A stretch of DNA of 64,000 bases from CAG-170 sp022779365 (GTDB lineage: Bacteria > Bacillota > Clostridia > Oscillospirales > Oscillospiraceae): contig JALFSI010000033.1 in assembly GCA_022779365.1 (NCBI GenBank), positions 15,597 to 79,596 of the forward strand. Reading direction: 5' to 3'. A program made the position numbers and the translations under genes. This document shows, in pieces, positions 15,980-23,542 of this stretch (positions within the stretch are counted from its first letter, which is position 1; each line of letters begins with the position of its first letter). The notes beneath the pieces were generated by a model. It saw only the letters and a list, made by a program, of their open reading frames with translations. It was not told the DNA's origin and made no database searches.

Positions 15980-17191
15980 TTGAAAAAAACCATGCTTTCC
16001 CGTGCGCTGGCGCTGCTGCTCGTGCTTGCGCTGTGCGCGCTCCCGGCGCTCGCCGCGCCGATCAGTCTGGCGCAAAGCAGCGTCTACTGCCTGTCGCAGA
16101 GCGATTTTCCGCAGCAGGAGGAGTTTGCGGACGGCGGCATTTTCGTCTCGTCCGTGCCGTCGGAAGGTGTGTGCCGCATCGTCTACGGCAGCAGGACCAT
16201 CTGCGCCGGGGACGTGCTGCCCGCCTCCGCGCTCGACGCTTTGGAAATTCGACCCGAGGCGGATCTTAAAATGGACTGCGCGCTCGTCTATCGCCCCATC
16301 AGCGCAGACGGCGTGGGGCTGCCGCAGCAGCTCTCGTTCCGCCTGACCGGCAGCAAAAATACCGCGCCGCTGGCGCGCGGGAGCGAGTTTGAGACGTATA
16401 AAAACGTCGCCAATACCGGCACGCTGAACGTCAGCGACGCCGAGGGCGACGCGCTGGAATATACCCTCGTCCGCGCGCCGAAGCGCGGCAGCGTCGAGCT
16501 GTATGACGACGGTACGTTCCTCTATACGCCCAAGGAGAATAAGGTCGGGCGCGACAGCTTTGTCTTTACCGCGACCGACGCCGCGGGGAATGTCTCCGAC
16601 GAGGCGACGGTGCGCGTGCGCATCGTGAAGCCCACCGACGCCGCGACGTATGCGGATCTGCGCGGAAAAGACGGCGAATACGCCGCCATGTGGCTGAAGG
16701 AGACGGGCGCGTTCTGCGGCGAGCGCGTGGCGGGCACGCTCTGCTTTGGCGCGGAAAAGAGCGTCAGCCGCGGCGAATTTCTTGCCGCCGCGATGCACGT
16801 TTTCGGGCGTGAGCCGGACGATGCGGCGCTGACCTCCGGCTTTGCCGATGAGGAGCAGGCGGCATCGTGGCTGCGCCCGTACCTCACGAGCGCGCTGCGC
16901 GCGGGCGTCATCGGCGGCACGCCGAGCGATGACGGGCTGCTCTTCCGCCCGGCGGCGGAGCTGACGCGCGCGGAAGCGGCGGTGATCGTGGCAAAGCTCC
17001 TTGAGCTGCCGCAGGACACGGCGCAGACGGTCTCGACCATTCAGCCGGACGAGGATGCAGTGCCCGTCTGGGCAAGGTCTGCCGCCGCCGCCCTGCAAAC
17101 CGCCGGCATGAGTCTGGATGTCGCCCAAACAGGCGGCATCACCAGACTGGAGGCCGCGCAGCTTCTCTATGAGGCGGCAATGGTGGAGTGA
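15980..17191 (+). CDS. secreted SLH-domain protein with a cadherin/VCBS-like domain
   Basis: A 403-residue exported protein. The start is a TTG with AGGAGGT eight bases upstream. A signal peptide (ALALLLVLALCALPALAA) is cut after about residue 26. Residues about 125-215 form a VCBS/cadherin-like beta-sandwich: GTLNVSDAEGDALEYTLVRA, then SVELYDDGTFLYTPKENKVG and DSFVFTATDAAGN. The rest carries two SLH-like motifs (RGEFLAAAMHVFGREP near 270, LTRAEAAVIVAKLLELP near 330) and a third weaker one at the end, which would bind it to secondary wall polymer. The function of the middle domain is unknown. Confidence 0.8.
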   Translation: MKKTMLSRALALLLVLALCALPALAAPISLAQSSVYCLSQSDFPQQEEFADGGIFVSSVPSEGVCRIVYGSRTICAGDVLPASALDALEIRPEADLKMDCALVYRPISADGVGLPQQLSFRLTGSKNTAPLARGSEFETYKNVANTGTLNVSDAEGDALEYTLVRAPKRGSVELYDDGTFLYTPKENKVGRDSFVFTATDAAGNVSDEATVRVRIVKPTDAATYADLRGKDGEYAAMWLKETGAFCGERVAGTLCFGAEKSVSRGEFLAAAMHVFGREPDDAALTSGFADEEQAASWLRPYLTSALRAGVIGGTPSDDGLLFRPAAELTRAEAAVIVAKLLELPQDTAQTVSTIQPDEDAVPVWARSAAAALQTAGMSLDVAQTGGITRLEAAQLLYEAAMVE

Positions 17192-17341
17192 GCACGAAAA
17201 GTTGTGATGATGCGTAGGGGAGGGGCTCTGCCACTCCCGTGCGGTGCGGCGGTGCAAATTTCGACGCACCGATGCGGAACGGTATGCACCCGTAGGGGCG
17301 TCCGCCCCTACACAGAATTATTCATGATTCATAAGCGAAAA

Positions 17342-17366
17342 CCGGGAGGGGAAAATCCCCTCCCGG
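17342..17366 (-). terminator. terminator of the acyltransferase gene
   Basis: A perfect 11-bp stem CCGGGAGGGGA / TCCCCTCCCGG with loop AAA; on the minus strand it runs into TTTTCGC. A second hairpin, GTAGGGGCG / CGCCCCTAC, lies at about 17292-17312 with no clear role; nothing else is seen in 17192-17373. Confidence 0.75.
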
Positions 17367-17373
17367 CTGAACT

Positions 17374-18090
17374 TTATTGCAAAACCTTCATTGACAGCTC
17401 CGTCACGCCATACAGCACCGGCTGGTGAACCAGATAGATCAGCAGCGAGTGGCGACCGCAGAAGCGGAAAAAGCGCGCGATGGTGCTTTCGGAAAAGCTC
17501 CCGGGCAGGCGCGTTTTTTTCTCGCGGTACGCCATGCGCCCGATGCCGATGCCGAGCAGAAAATACCCGAGCTGCGGCAGCAGCGGGAAATAATCGCTGG
17601 AAAAAAACGTGTCCGTCGTCAGCCCCAGCGGGAACAGCCACGCCGCCTGCACGCGCACATCGCGCACGAGATAGCCGGCGACGATCAAACACAGCGCCAG
17701 CGGGAACACCGCGCCCGTCGGCAGCTTTTTAAGCAGCGGGTAGAGCATCATGCAAACGCCCAGCAGATGCAGTACGCCGAACTGGACGATCACGTCTTTA
17801 CTCGCAAACCCCAGCTTGTACATCCCGAACGTTACGAGCGTAATGAGCATCCCGCAGCCGAACACGATCAGCCCCCGGCGGAAGCTGCGGCTGCCGAGCG
17901 TGGCGCAGCAGCCGGACAGGACGACGAAGATCGCCCCGCCGTACTCCTGAATAAACGTGTACCACGCCGGGAGCGTCAGCTCCGCGCCTGCGAAAAAGCT
18001 CAGGTCAAAGATGAAATGCACCGCGATCACGCACAAAATGCAGAATCCGCGCAGCGCGTCCAGCTCCCAGATACGTCCCTTTTGTTCCAT
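17374..18090 (-). CDS. heparan-alpha-glucosaminide N-acetyltransferase-like membrane protein (DUF1624)
   Basis: A 238-residue protein with about seven membrane segments that opens with RIWELDALRGFCILCVIAVH, the hallmark of the DUF1624/HGSNAT catalytic domain, in which the conserved Asp and His take part in transmembrane acetyl transfer. FRFCGRHSLLIYLVHQPVLY near the C-terminus is also typical. In bacteria such proteins are thought to acetylate sugars or wall polymers from cytoplasmic acetyl-CoA; the substrate here is unknown. It lies 50 bases downstream of the acyl-CoA ligase gene, with a terminator between. Confidence 0.8.
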   Translation of the reverse strand: MEQKGRIWELDALRGFCILCVIAVHFIFDLSFFAGAELTLPAWYTFIQEYGGAIFVVLSGCCATLGSRSFRRGLIVFGCGMLITLVTFGMYKLGFASKDVIVQFGVLHLLGVCMMLYPLLKKLPTGAVFPLALCLIVAGYLVRDVRVQAAWLFPLGLTTDTFFSSDYFPLLPQLGYFLLGIGIGRMAYREKKTRLPGSFSESTIARFFRFCGRHSLLIYLVHQPVLYGVTELSMKVLQ

Positions 18091-18103
18091 ACGGTTTCCC
18101 CTT

Positions 18104-18131
18104 AAAAATTGGGCGGGGCAATGCCCCGCCC
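18104..18131 (-). terminator. terminator of the acyl-CoA ligase gene
   Basis: A perfect 9-bp stem GGGCGGGGC / GCCCCGCCC with loop AAT, followed on the minus strand by AATTTTTAA. Confidence 0.8.
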
Positions 18132-18140
18132 ACGGTATGT

Positions 18141-19874
18141 TCAGTCCTGAGCGACACTCTGCCGCTCGTTTTCTTCCTCCTCCAGCACGCGGTAGGCGAC
18201 CTTGCCGACCAGCGTTTTCGGCAGCTCCGCGCGGAACTCGATGTCATACGGCATGGCGTACTTGGCGATGTGCCCGCGGCAGTATTCCAGAATTTCGTCG
18301 CGGATGGCATCTGACGGCTCATAGTCGGGCTTCAGCACCACGAACGCCTTGACCTTCTGCATCTTATACGGGTCTTTCACACCGATCACGCACGACAGCA
18401 GCACCTTTTCGTGCCCGTCGATGACGTTTTCGAGCTGACCGGGATAGACGTTATAGCCGGAGGTCACGATCATGCGCTTGATGCGCTGCGAGAAATACAC
18501 AAAGCCGTCCTCGTCCATCTTACCGAGATCGCCGGAGTGCATCCACACGCGCCCGTCGGCGTGGCGGCGGAGGGTATGGTCAGTCTCCTCGGGGTTATCC
18601 ATGTAGCACATCATGACGGACGGACCGCTGATGCAGATCTCGCCCTCGACGTTGGCATCGACCTCCTCGGTCGTGCCGGTCTTGACGATCTTGTAGTAGG
18701 TATCCGGGAACGGCACGCCGATCGAGCCGACGCGGTTATAGTCCTTCGGCGTCAGGCAGCTCGCCGTGACGCACTCGGTCAGACCATAGCCCTGCCGGAT
18801 CTGGACCTCGGCGTTGTGCTCCTTGAGGAACGCATCGACCTTCTTTTTCAGCTCCACGGACAGGCTGTCGCCGCCGCAGAACACACCCTTGAGGCACGAC
18901 AGGTCGGCACTTTCCAGATTCTCCGCGCGCAGCAGCGCCTCAAAGAGCGTGGGAACGCCCGGGATGATGTTCGGCTGCTTTTTGATGAGCAGCTCGGCAT
19001 ATGTTTTGACATTGAACTGCGGGACAAGGATGCACGTCGCGCCGCCGATGAGCGCCGTGTGGATGCCGATGCCAAGCCCGAAGCCGTGGAACACGGGCAT
19101 GACGGAGAGCATCTTCATGCCGTTGATGGGCGCGAAGCCGGACGCGGCGATGGTCTGAAGCCCGCACGCGTTAAAGTTGAGATTGCTGAGCATGATGCCC
19201 TTGGTCGTGCCGGTCGTGCCGCCGGAGTAGAGGATGGAGGCGCAGTCGGTGAACCTGCCGAACTCCTTGGGCAGCGGCAGATCGCGCTTGCGCCCCACGC
19301 GCATAAACTCGTTCCACAGCACATAGTTGCCCTTTTTGGGAAGCGGGGGGATCTTGCGCCCCTTTGTGAGCGCAAAGCCGACCGCCAGCACCGGCGGCAG
19401 CTCGTCCACGATGCGCGCCACGAGCAGCATGGTGTCTTTGTTTGCAAGCTCCGGCAGAATGCCCGCGACCTTGCCGTAGAACTGGTCGAGCGTCAAGATC
19501 GCCTTGGACTTGGAAAAATCAAGGTAGAATTTGATCTCGCTTGCCGCCGAGAGCGGGTGGATCATGTTCGATACCGCGCCGATGCGGTTGAGCGCATAGA
19601 AGCTGTCGAGCGCCTGCGGGCAGTTCGGCATACAGATCGTCACACGGTCGCCCTTGCCGATGCCCATTGCGAGATACGCCTTTGCCGTGCGGTCGATCCG
19701 CTCCATAAACTCGGCAAACGTCGTTTTTTTGCCCATGAACTCATAGGCGATATTTTTCGGATATTTGTCCGCAGCGGCGCGGACCATTTCATAGATGGTT
19801 TTTTTCGGGTAGTCCAGATGCGCCGGCGTGCTGTCGTAGTATTTGAGCCACGGCGCAGACGAAGAGATTCCCAT
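18141..19874 (-). CDS. long-chain acyl-CoA synthetase (AMP-forming)
   Basis: A 577-residue member of the ANL adenylate-forming superfamily. The P-loop-like motif SILYSGGTTGTTKGIMLSN lies near residue 215, RQGYGLTECVTASCLTP near 365, and HSGDLGKMDEDGFVYFSQR near 455 carries the Asp/Arg that clamp ATP. The late PKTLVGKVAYR supplies the catalytic Lys of the C-domain. It should activate a carboxylic acid, probably a fatty acid, as the CoA thioester. It has its own terminator and no fatty acid genes beside it, so the chain length preference is unknown. Confidence 0.88.
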   Translation of the reverse strand: MGISSSAPWLKYYDSTPAHLDYPKKTIYEMVRAAADKYPKNIAYEFMGKKTTFAEFMERIDRTAKAYLAMGIGKGDRVTICMPNCPQALDSFYALNRIGAVSNMIHPLSAASEIKFYLDFSKSKAILTLDQFYGKVAGILPELANKDTMLLVARIVDELPPVLAVGFALTKGRKIPPLPKKGNYVLWNEFMRVGRKRDLPLPKEFGRFTDCASILYSGGTTGTTKGIMLSNLNFNACGLQTIAASGFAPINGMKMLSVMPVFHGFGLGIGIHTALIGGATCILVPQFNVKTYAELLIKKQPNIIPGVPTLFEALLRAENLESADLSCLKGVFCGGDSLSVELKKKVDAFLKEHNAEVQIRQGYGLTECVTASCLTPKDYNRVGSIGVPFPDTYYKIVKTGTTEEVDANVEGEICISGPSVMMCYMDNPEETDHTLRRHADGRVWMHSGDLGKMDEDGFVYFSQRIKRMIVTSGYNVYPGQLENVIDGHEKVLLSCVIGVKDPYKMQKVKAFVVLKPDYEPSDAIRDEILEYCRGHIAKYAMPYDIEFRAELPKTLVGKVAYRVLEEEENERQSVAQD

Positions 19875-19914
19875 TCCTTGTCATCCTTTCTTTTTGGGAA
19901 CATCCCTGCGCAAC

Positions 19915-20045
19915 AGCGCCTGCGGGCTTCGCCGGATCTTTCGCCCCCAACTCTTCCGTTTGAAAGATTTGAAATACACAAAGTATTCCTGCATCTTTCA
20001 AACGTCGATTTGGGGCAAAATCTCTCGCCGAATCCTCTTGCCGCT
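19915..20045. repeat. imperfect palindromic element
   Basis: At its centre CGTTTGAAAGAT (19957-19968) and ATCTTTCAAACG (19993-20004) are perfect 12-base inverted arms; beyond them the flanks keep imperfect inverted similarity (TTCGCCCCCAA against TTTGGGGCAAAA, and GCTTCGCCGGAT against ATCTCTCGCCGAA). The layout and the phrase GGGGCAAAATC recall the element at 9079-9219. No gene is visible in the gap 19875-20190. Confidence 0.6.
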
Positions 20046-20075
20046 ATTGTGCAGCGATGTTCATTTGTCGCAATG

Positions 20076-20150
20076 CCCGGTAGAATTTGCTATTTGTTAC
20101 ACACACCCGATAGAGTCTGCCCATTACACACACCCGGCAGAATATCCCTA
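20076..20150. repeat. short degenerate tandem repeat, about 27-30 bases
   Basis: Three starts of a related unit: CCCGGTAGAATTTGC at 20076, CCCGATAGAGTCTGC at 20106 and CCCGGCAGAATATCC at 20133, the first two ending in TTACACACA. It lies upstream of the ligase gene and downstream of the DUF362 gene. Function unknown. Confidence 0.6.
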
Positions 20151-20190
20151 TCCTTCGCAGTATACTACGTTTCCTCGTGATTGGCAAGTC

Positions 20191-21339
20191 TCAGCGGTTC
20201 AGCAGCCGCGCGATGGGGGGGCGGTAGACCTTCATTGCACCCACGGGGCAAAATTCCTGGCAGCAGAAGCAGTGGATGCACGCCTTGCGGTCGATGCGCG
20301 GCAGCTTTTGCTGCATTCGGATCGCCTTGGCGGGGCAGATACGCGCGCATTTGGCACAGCCGATGCACGTCTTTTTCTGCGGCAGGGGCTTTGGCGTAAA
20401 GAATGCCCGCATCGCCGTGTTTTCCAGCCGGCCGAGCAGCCTGCCGTCCTGCCCGAAAAAGACGGTCCCCTGCGCTTTTGGCGCCTGAAAATCCGGCACA
20501 AGGAACGCGCTCAGGTCGCCTGTGATGTGCAAATCCTCGACCTTCTCCGGGCACAGCCCGCGCTGCACCGCCGCGCGGAGCGTGGGGACATCGCCCGCCG
20601 TCATGCCCAGCATTGCGGCGCAGGCAAGATCGAGCTTGTGCGCGCTTGCCGATGCCGCCAGCACGCCGATCTTCCTCGGCGTGCCCTGCGTCGGACCGTT
20701 TCCCTCCATGCCCACCACCGCGTCGCAGATGCAAAGCCGCGGGGCGAAATACTCGGCTAAGTCTACCAGCATCCCGGCAAAATCCTCCGCCTTGGGGTAC
20801 TGATAGTGATACTCCGGCTTCATCGTGCCGGGGATCACGCCAAAAAAGTTCTTGACAGCGTTCGTCATGCCCATCATGCCGTGGCTTTTGAGCTTGCAGA
20901 AGTCGATGATGGCGTCCGCGCTGTCTAAGTAAGCGGTGTAGGTGAAATGCCGCGCCACGGCGGCGTTGGGGTTTTCAACGCTCTTCTGCGAAAAATCCAT
21001 GTTCAGCGCCGCACCCGCCGCCTCGCACTGCCGCATCCCGGCGGCGTCATAGACGTGCGTCAGATGTGCGGCGTTATACAGCCCTCCGGGGCTGTCACCG
21101 AGCACAACGGACGCGCCGCGCGCCTTCAGCAGCTCGATGAGCGCGCACAGCAGCTCCGGGTGCGTGGTAGCGGCTTCCTCCGGCTTCATCGCGGAGACGA
21201 GATTGACCTTAATGACGATGCGCATCCCGGGGCTGACCCAATCCAGCCCCCCCAGCGGTGCAAGCACCTGCTCCATTGCGCGGCGGCACTCCGCCGGGTC
21301 ATAGCTCCCGCAGGCGACGATGCTGACATCCGATTGCAT
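20191..21339 (-). CDS. DUF362 protein with two 4Fe-4S ferredoxin clusters
   Basis: A 382-residue protein: a DUF362 domain (about residues 5-300) that opens DVSIVACGSYD and contains VIKVNLVSAMKPEEAATTHP, KSHGMMGMTNAVKNFFG and VVGMEGNGPTQGTP, then a C-terminal double ferredoxin module, CIGCAKCARICPAKAI and CIHCFCCQEFCPVGAM, each with the CxxCxxCxxxCP pattern (the second C-x2-C-x2-C-x3-CP). It is presumably a cytoplasmic redox protein; no reaction is established for the family. The ATG at 21339 has AGGAGG seven bases upstream. It is divergent from the LCP gene. Confidence 0.88.
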   Translation of the reverse strand: MQSDVSIVACGSYDPAECRRAMEQVLAPLGGLDWVSPGMRIVIKVNLVSAMKPEEAATTHPELLCALIELLKARGASVVLGDSPGGLYNAAHLTHVYDAAGMRQCEAAGAALNMDFSQKSVENPNAAVARHFTYTAYLDSADAIIDFCKLKSHGMMGMTNAVKNFFGVIPGTMKPEYHYQYPKAEDFAGMLVDLAEYFAPRLCICDAVVGMEGNGPTQGTPRKIGVLAASASAHKLDLACAAMLGMTAGDVPTLRAAVQRGLCPEKVEDLHITGDLSAFLVPDFQAPKAQGTVFFGQDGRLLGRLENTAMRAFFTPKPLPQKKTCIGCAKCARICPAKAIRMQQKLPRIDRKACIHCFCCQEFCPVGAMKVYRPPIARLLNR

Positions 21340-21412
21340 GGCGATCCCTCCTGAATCAAACTGCCTTTTACTATACCATATCAGCCCCATAATTTCAAAC
21401 CATTCGCACAGC

Positions 21413-21441
21413 TTTACAAAAGGATCTCAATACGGTATAAT
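21413..21441 (+). promoter_or_regulatory. sigma-A promoter for the LCP gene
   Basis: TTTACA, 17 bases, TATAAT; the start codon is 38 bases further on. Confidence 0.85.
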
Positions 21442-21478
21442 AGAATGTCAGATCCAAACGAAAAGGGGGCAGAACGCG

Positions 21479-22921
21479 ATGCCGGAAACCCCGCGCCAGC
21501 CGGACGAGCGCGAGCTCGACGCGCTGCTGGACGACGTCAAACAGCTTCTCGGCGATGAGCCGGAGAGCAAGCCCGCGCCGCCGCAGACGAGTGCGCCGCG
21601 CGCCTCGGACGTCCACATCGACTATGAAAAATTTTACGGCGAAATTCCGCCAGACCCCGCGCCCTCGCGCGTGCCGGACGCGCCGACGCAGGTATTCCAG
21701 CCGCTGACTGCCTACGAGCAGTCCAAGCCCGCGTACCAGACCGCGCGCCGCGCGCTGTATGAAAAGCAGCGCGAGCAGGAGCGTCTGGCGCGCGAGCAGG
21801 AACGGCAGGCGCGCGAGGCGCAGGAGGAACAGGCAGTGCAGGCGCTGGAGCAGAAGAAAAAGCGCCGCCGCGCCGATTTGGAGCAGACCGCGCCCATGGA
21901 CAGCGCCGCCTACGCACAGTGGCTCTATGAGCAGGGCGACGGCAGCGAGACGCGTGAGCACCGCCGTGTGGCGGCGGAGTTTGCCGAAGAAAATGATGAA
22001 AACGCGCCGAAAAAGCGCAAAAAGCACAAGCCGTGGTGGCTCGTTTTCCCGGCGCTGCTGCTGCTGATCGCACTGGCGCTCGTCGTGTTTGCCAAGCAGC
22101 CCAAGGCGGCGGACGGGGGACTGGGTGAGCGCGTGCGCGGCAGCTCCACGATCCTGCTCTGCGGCACGGACGAGGGCGGCTGGCGCACGGATACGATGAT
22201 GCTGCTGAACGTTTCCCGCAAGGACCGTTCCATGCGGCTCGTGTCCATCCCGCGCGATACGCTGGTGTACTGCTCCTACTCCGTGCCCAAGATCAACTCC
22301 GCCTACGGCTGGGCGGGCGGCGGCGAGGAGGGGATGGACGAGCTTCTCTCCCGCGTGTCGGAGATCATCGGCTTCCGCCCCGACGGCTATATGCTCATCG
22401 GGCTGGAGACGTTTGAGCAGCTTGTGGACTGCATGGGCGGCGTCACGTTTGACGTGCCTGTGGATATGCAGTATTCCGACCCCGCGCAGGGGCTGGAGAT
22501 CGACCTTTCCGTCGGGCGGCAGAGGCTGAACGGCGCGCAGGCGATGCAGCTCGTGCGCTTCCGCTCCGGCTATGCCGACGCCGACCTCGGACGTGTGAAT
22601 GTCCAGCGCGATTTTATGCGTGCCGCGCTCAGCCAGTGGGCATCCCCGCTGAAGCTCGTACACGCGCCCAAGGCGCTGAAGCTGCTGACGGAGTCGGTCA
22701 GCACTGACCTCTCGGCGCAGAATATCCTCTGGCTGGCGGAGTCCGTCCTGCTCTGCAAGGGCGACGTGCAGTCCGCCACCCTCCCCGGCACGCCGATGAA
22801 CATCGCCGGCGGCTCGTATTATGTCCTTGACGCGCAGGGCGTCGCCGATCTGGTGAACAGTGCCTGCAATCCCTATCAGGAAGGAGTCAGCGCTGCGGAG
22901 CTGTCTATCCGCAACGGCTAA
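21479..22921 (+). CDS. LytR-CpsA-Psr (LCP) family protein
   Basis: A 480-residue membrane-anchored protein. Residues 1-185 are cytoplasmic and unusual: an acidic start, then a Glu/Arg/Gln-rich stretch (near 85-135) likely to be helical or coiled coil. A single membrane segment (WWLVFPALLLLIALALVVFA, about 186-205) is followed by the LCP domain: TILLCGTDEGGWRTDTMMLL, MRLVSIPRDTLV, INSAYGWAGG and LVRFRSGYADADLGRVNVQRDF, with the Arg and Asp residues that bind polyprenyl phosphate. It should transfer wall teichoic-acid-like or capsular polymers to peptidoglycan. The ATG at 21479 is 38 bases after the -10 box. The deacylase gene follows four bases later. Confidence 0.9.
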   Translation: MPETPRQPDERELDALLDDVKQLLGDEPESKPAPPQTSAPRASDVHIDYEKFYGEIPPDPAPSRVPDAPTQVFQPLTAYEQSKPAYQTARRALYEKQREQERLAREQERQAREAQEEQAVQALEQKKKRRRADLEQTAPMDSAAYAQWLYEQGDGSETREHRRVAAEFAEENDENAPKKRKKHKPWWLVFPALLLLIALALVVFAKQPKAADGGLGERVRGSSTILLCGTDEGGWRTDTMMLLNVSRKDRSMRLVSIPRDTLVYCSYSVPKINSAYGWAGGGEEGMDELLSRVSEIIGFRPDGYMLIGLETFEQLVDCMGGVTFDVPVDMQYSDPAQGLEIDLSVGRQRLNGAQAMQLVRFRSGYADADLGRVNVQRDFMRAALSQWASPLKLVHAPKALKLLTESVSTDLSAQNILWLAESVLLCKGDVQSATLPGTPMNIAGGSYYVLDAQGVADLVNSACNPYQEGVSAAELSIRNG

Positions 22922-22925
22922 AAGA

Positions 22926-23492
22926 ATGGAACTCGATCAAACACTTTACACCGGGCGTCCCGCCGACTGTTCGGGACGTCTGCCCAAGGAGGTCGCCTGC
23001 TACGATCTGCTGGACCGCCTGCACATCCCCTACACCCGCGCCGACCACGAGCACGCCGACACCATCGAAGCCTGCGAGGCGGTCGAGCGCGTGCTGGGCG
23101 AGAAGATTTGCAAGAATCTTTTCCTCTGCAACCGCCAGAAAACGAATTTTTACCTCCTGATGCTGGAGGGCGACAAGGTTTTTAAGACCAAGGACCTCTC
23201 CAAGCAGCTCGGCGTGGCGCGCCTGTCGTTTGCCGACGCGGAGGATATGGAAAGGTATCTGAACATCACCCCCGGCTCAGTCAGCGTGCTGGGGCTGATG
23301 AACGACGCGGAAAATCATGTCCAGCTCGTCATCGACAAGCCCATCTACGACTCGCAGCGCATCGGCTGCCACCCGTGCATCAATACCTCCACGCTGGCGA
23401 TCAATACACAGGACATCCTAAACACCCTCCTCCCCGCCGTCCACCACGAGCCTATCGTCGTAGACCTTCCGCTGCCGGAGGAAGCCGAATAA
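22926..23492 (+). CDS. YbaK/ProX-type aminoacyl-tRNA deacylase (PrdX-like)
   Basis: A 188-residue protein of the YbaK/aminoacyl-tRNA-editing family, closest to the free-standing ProXp-ala/PrdX type that hydrolyses mischarged Ala-tRNA(Pro). Seen are LLDRLHIPYTRADHEHADTI, LFLCNRQKTNFYLLMLEGDK with the catalytic-site Lys, and GSVSVLGLMNDAENHVQLVID. It starts four bases after the LCP stop with no clear ribosome site, so translation is probably coupled. Pairing with an LCP gene has no evident logic. Confidence 0.85.
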   Translation: MELDQTLYTGRPADCSGRLPKEVACYDLLDRLHIPYTRADHEHADTIEACEAVERVLGEKICKNLFLCNRQKTNFYLLMLEGDKVFKTKDLSKQLGVARLSFADAEDMERYLNITPGSVSVLGLMNDAENHVQLVIDKPIYDSQRIGCHPCINTSTLAINTQDILNTLLPAVHHEPIVVDLPLPEEAE

Positions 23493-23500
23493 AACCACGC

Positions 23501-23534
23501 AAAAAAGGACTCCCCAAGCGGGGAGTCCTTTTTT
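23501..23534. terminator. bidirectional terminator
   Basis: A perfect 15-bp stem AAAAAAGGACTCCCC / GGGGAGTCCTTTTTT with loop AAGC, with A- and T-runs suited to ending both the plus-strand deacylase and the minus-strand surface protein gene. Confidence 0.93.
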
Positions 23535-23542
23535 ATTGCGTA

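Noticed and set aside
21320..21478. Upstream extension of the LCP gene to 21320
   Set aside because: The extension contains the TTTACA-N17-TATAAT promoter and lies over the start of the divergent DUF362 gene.
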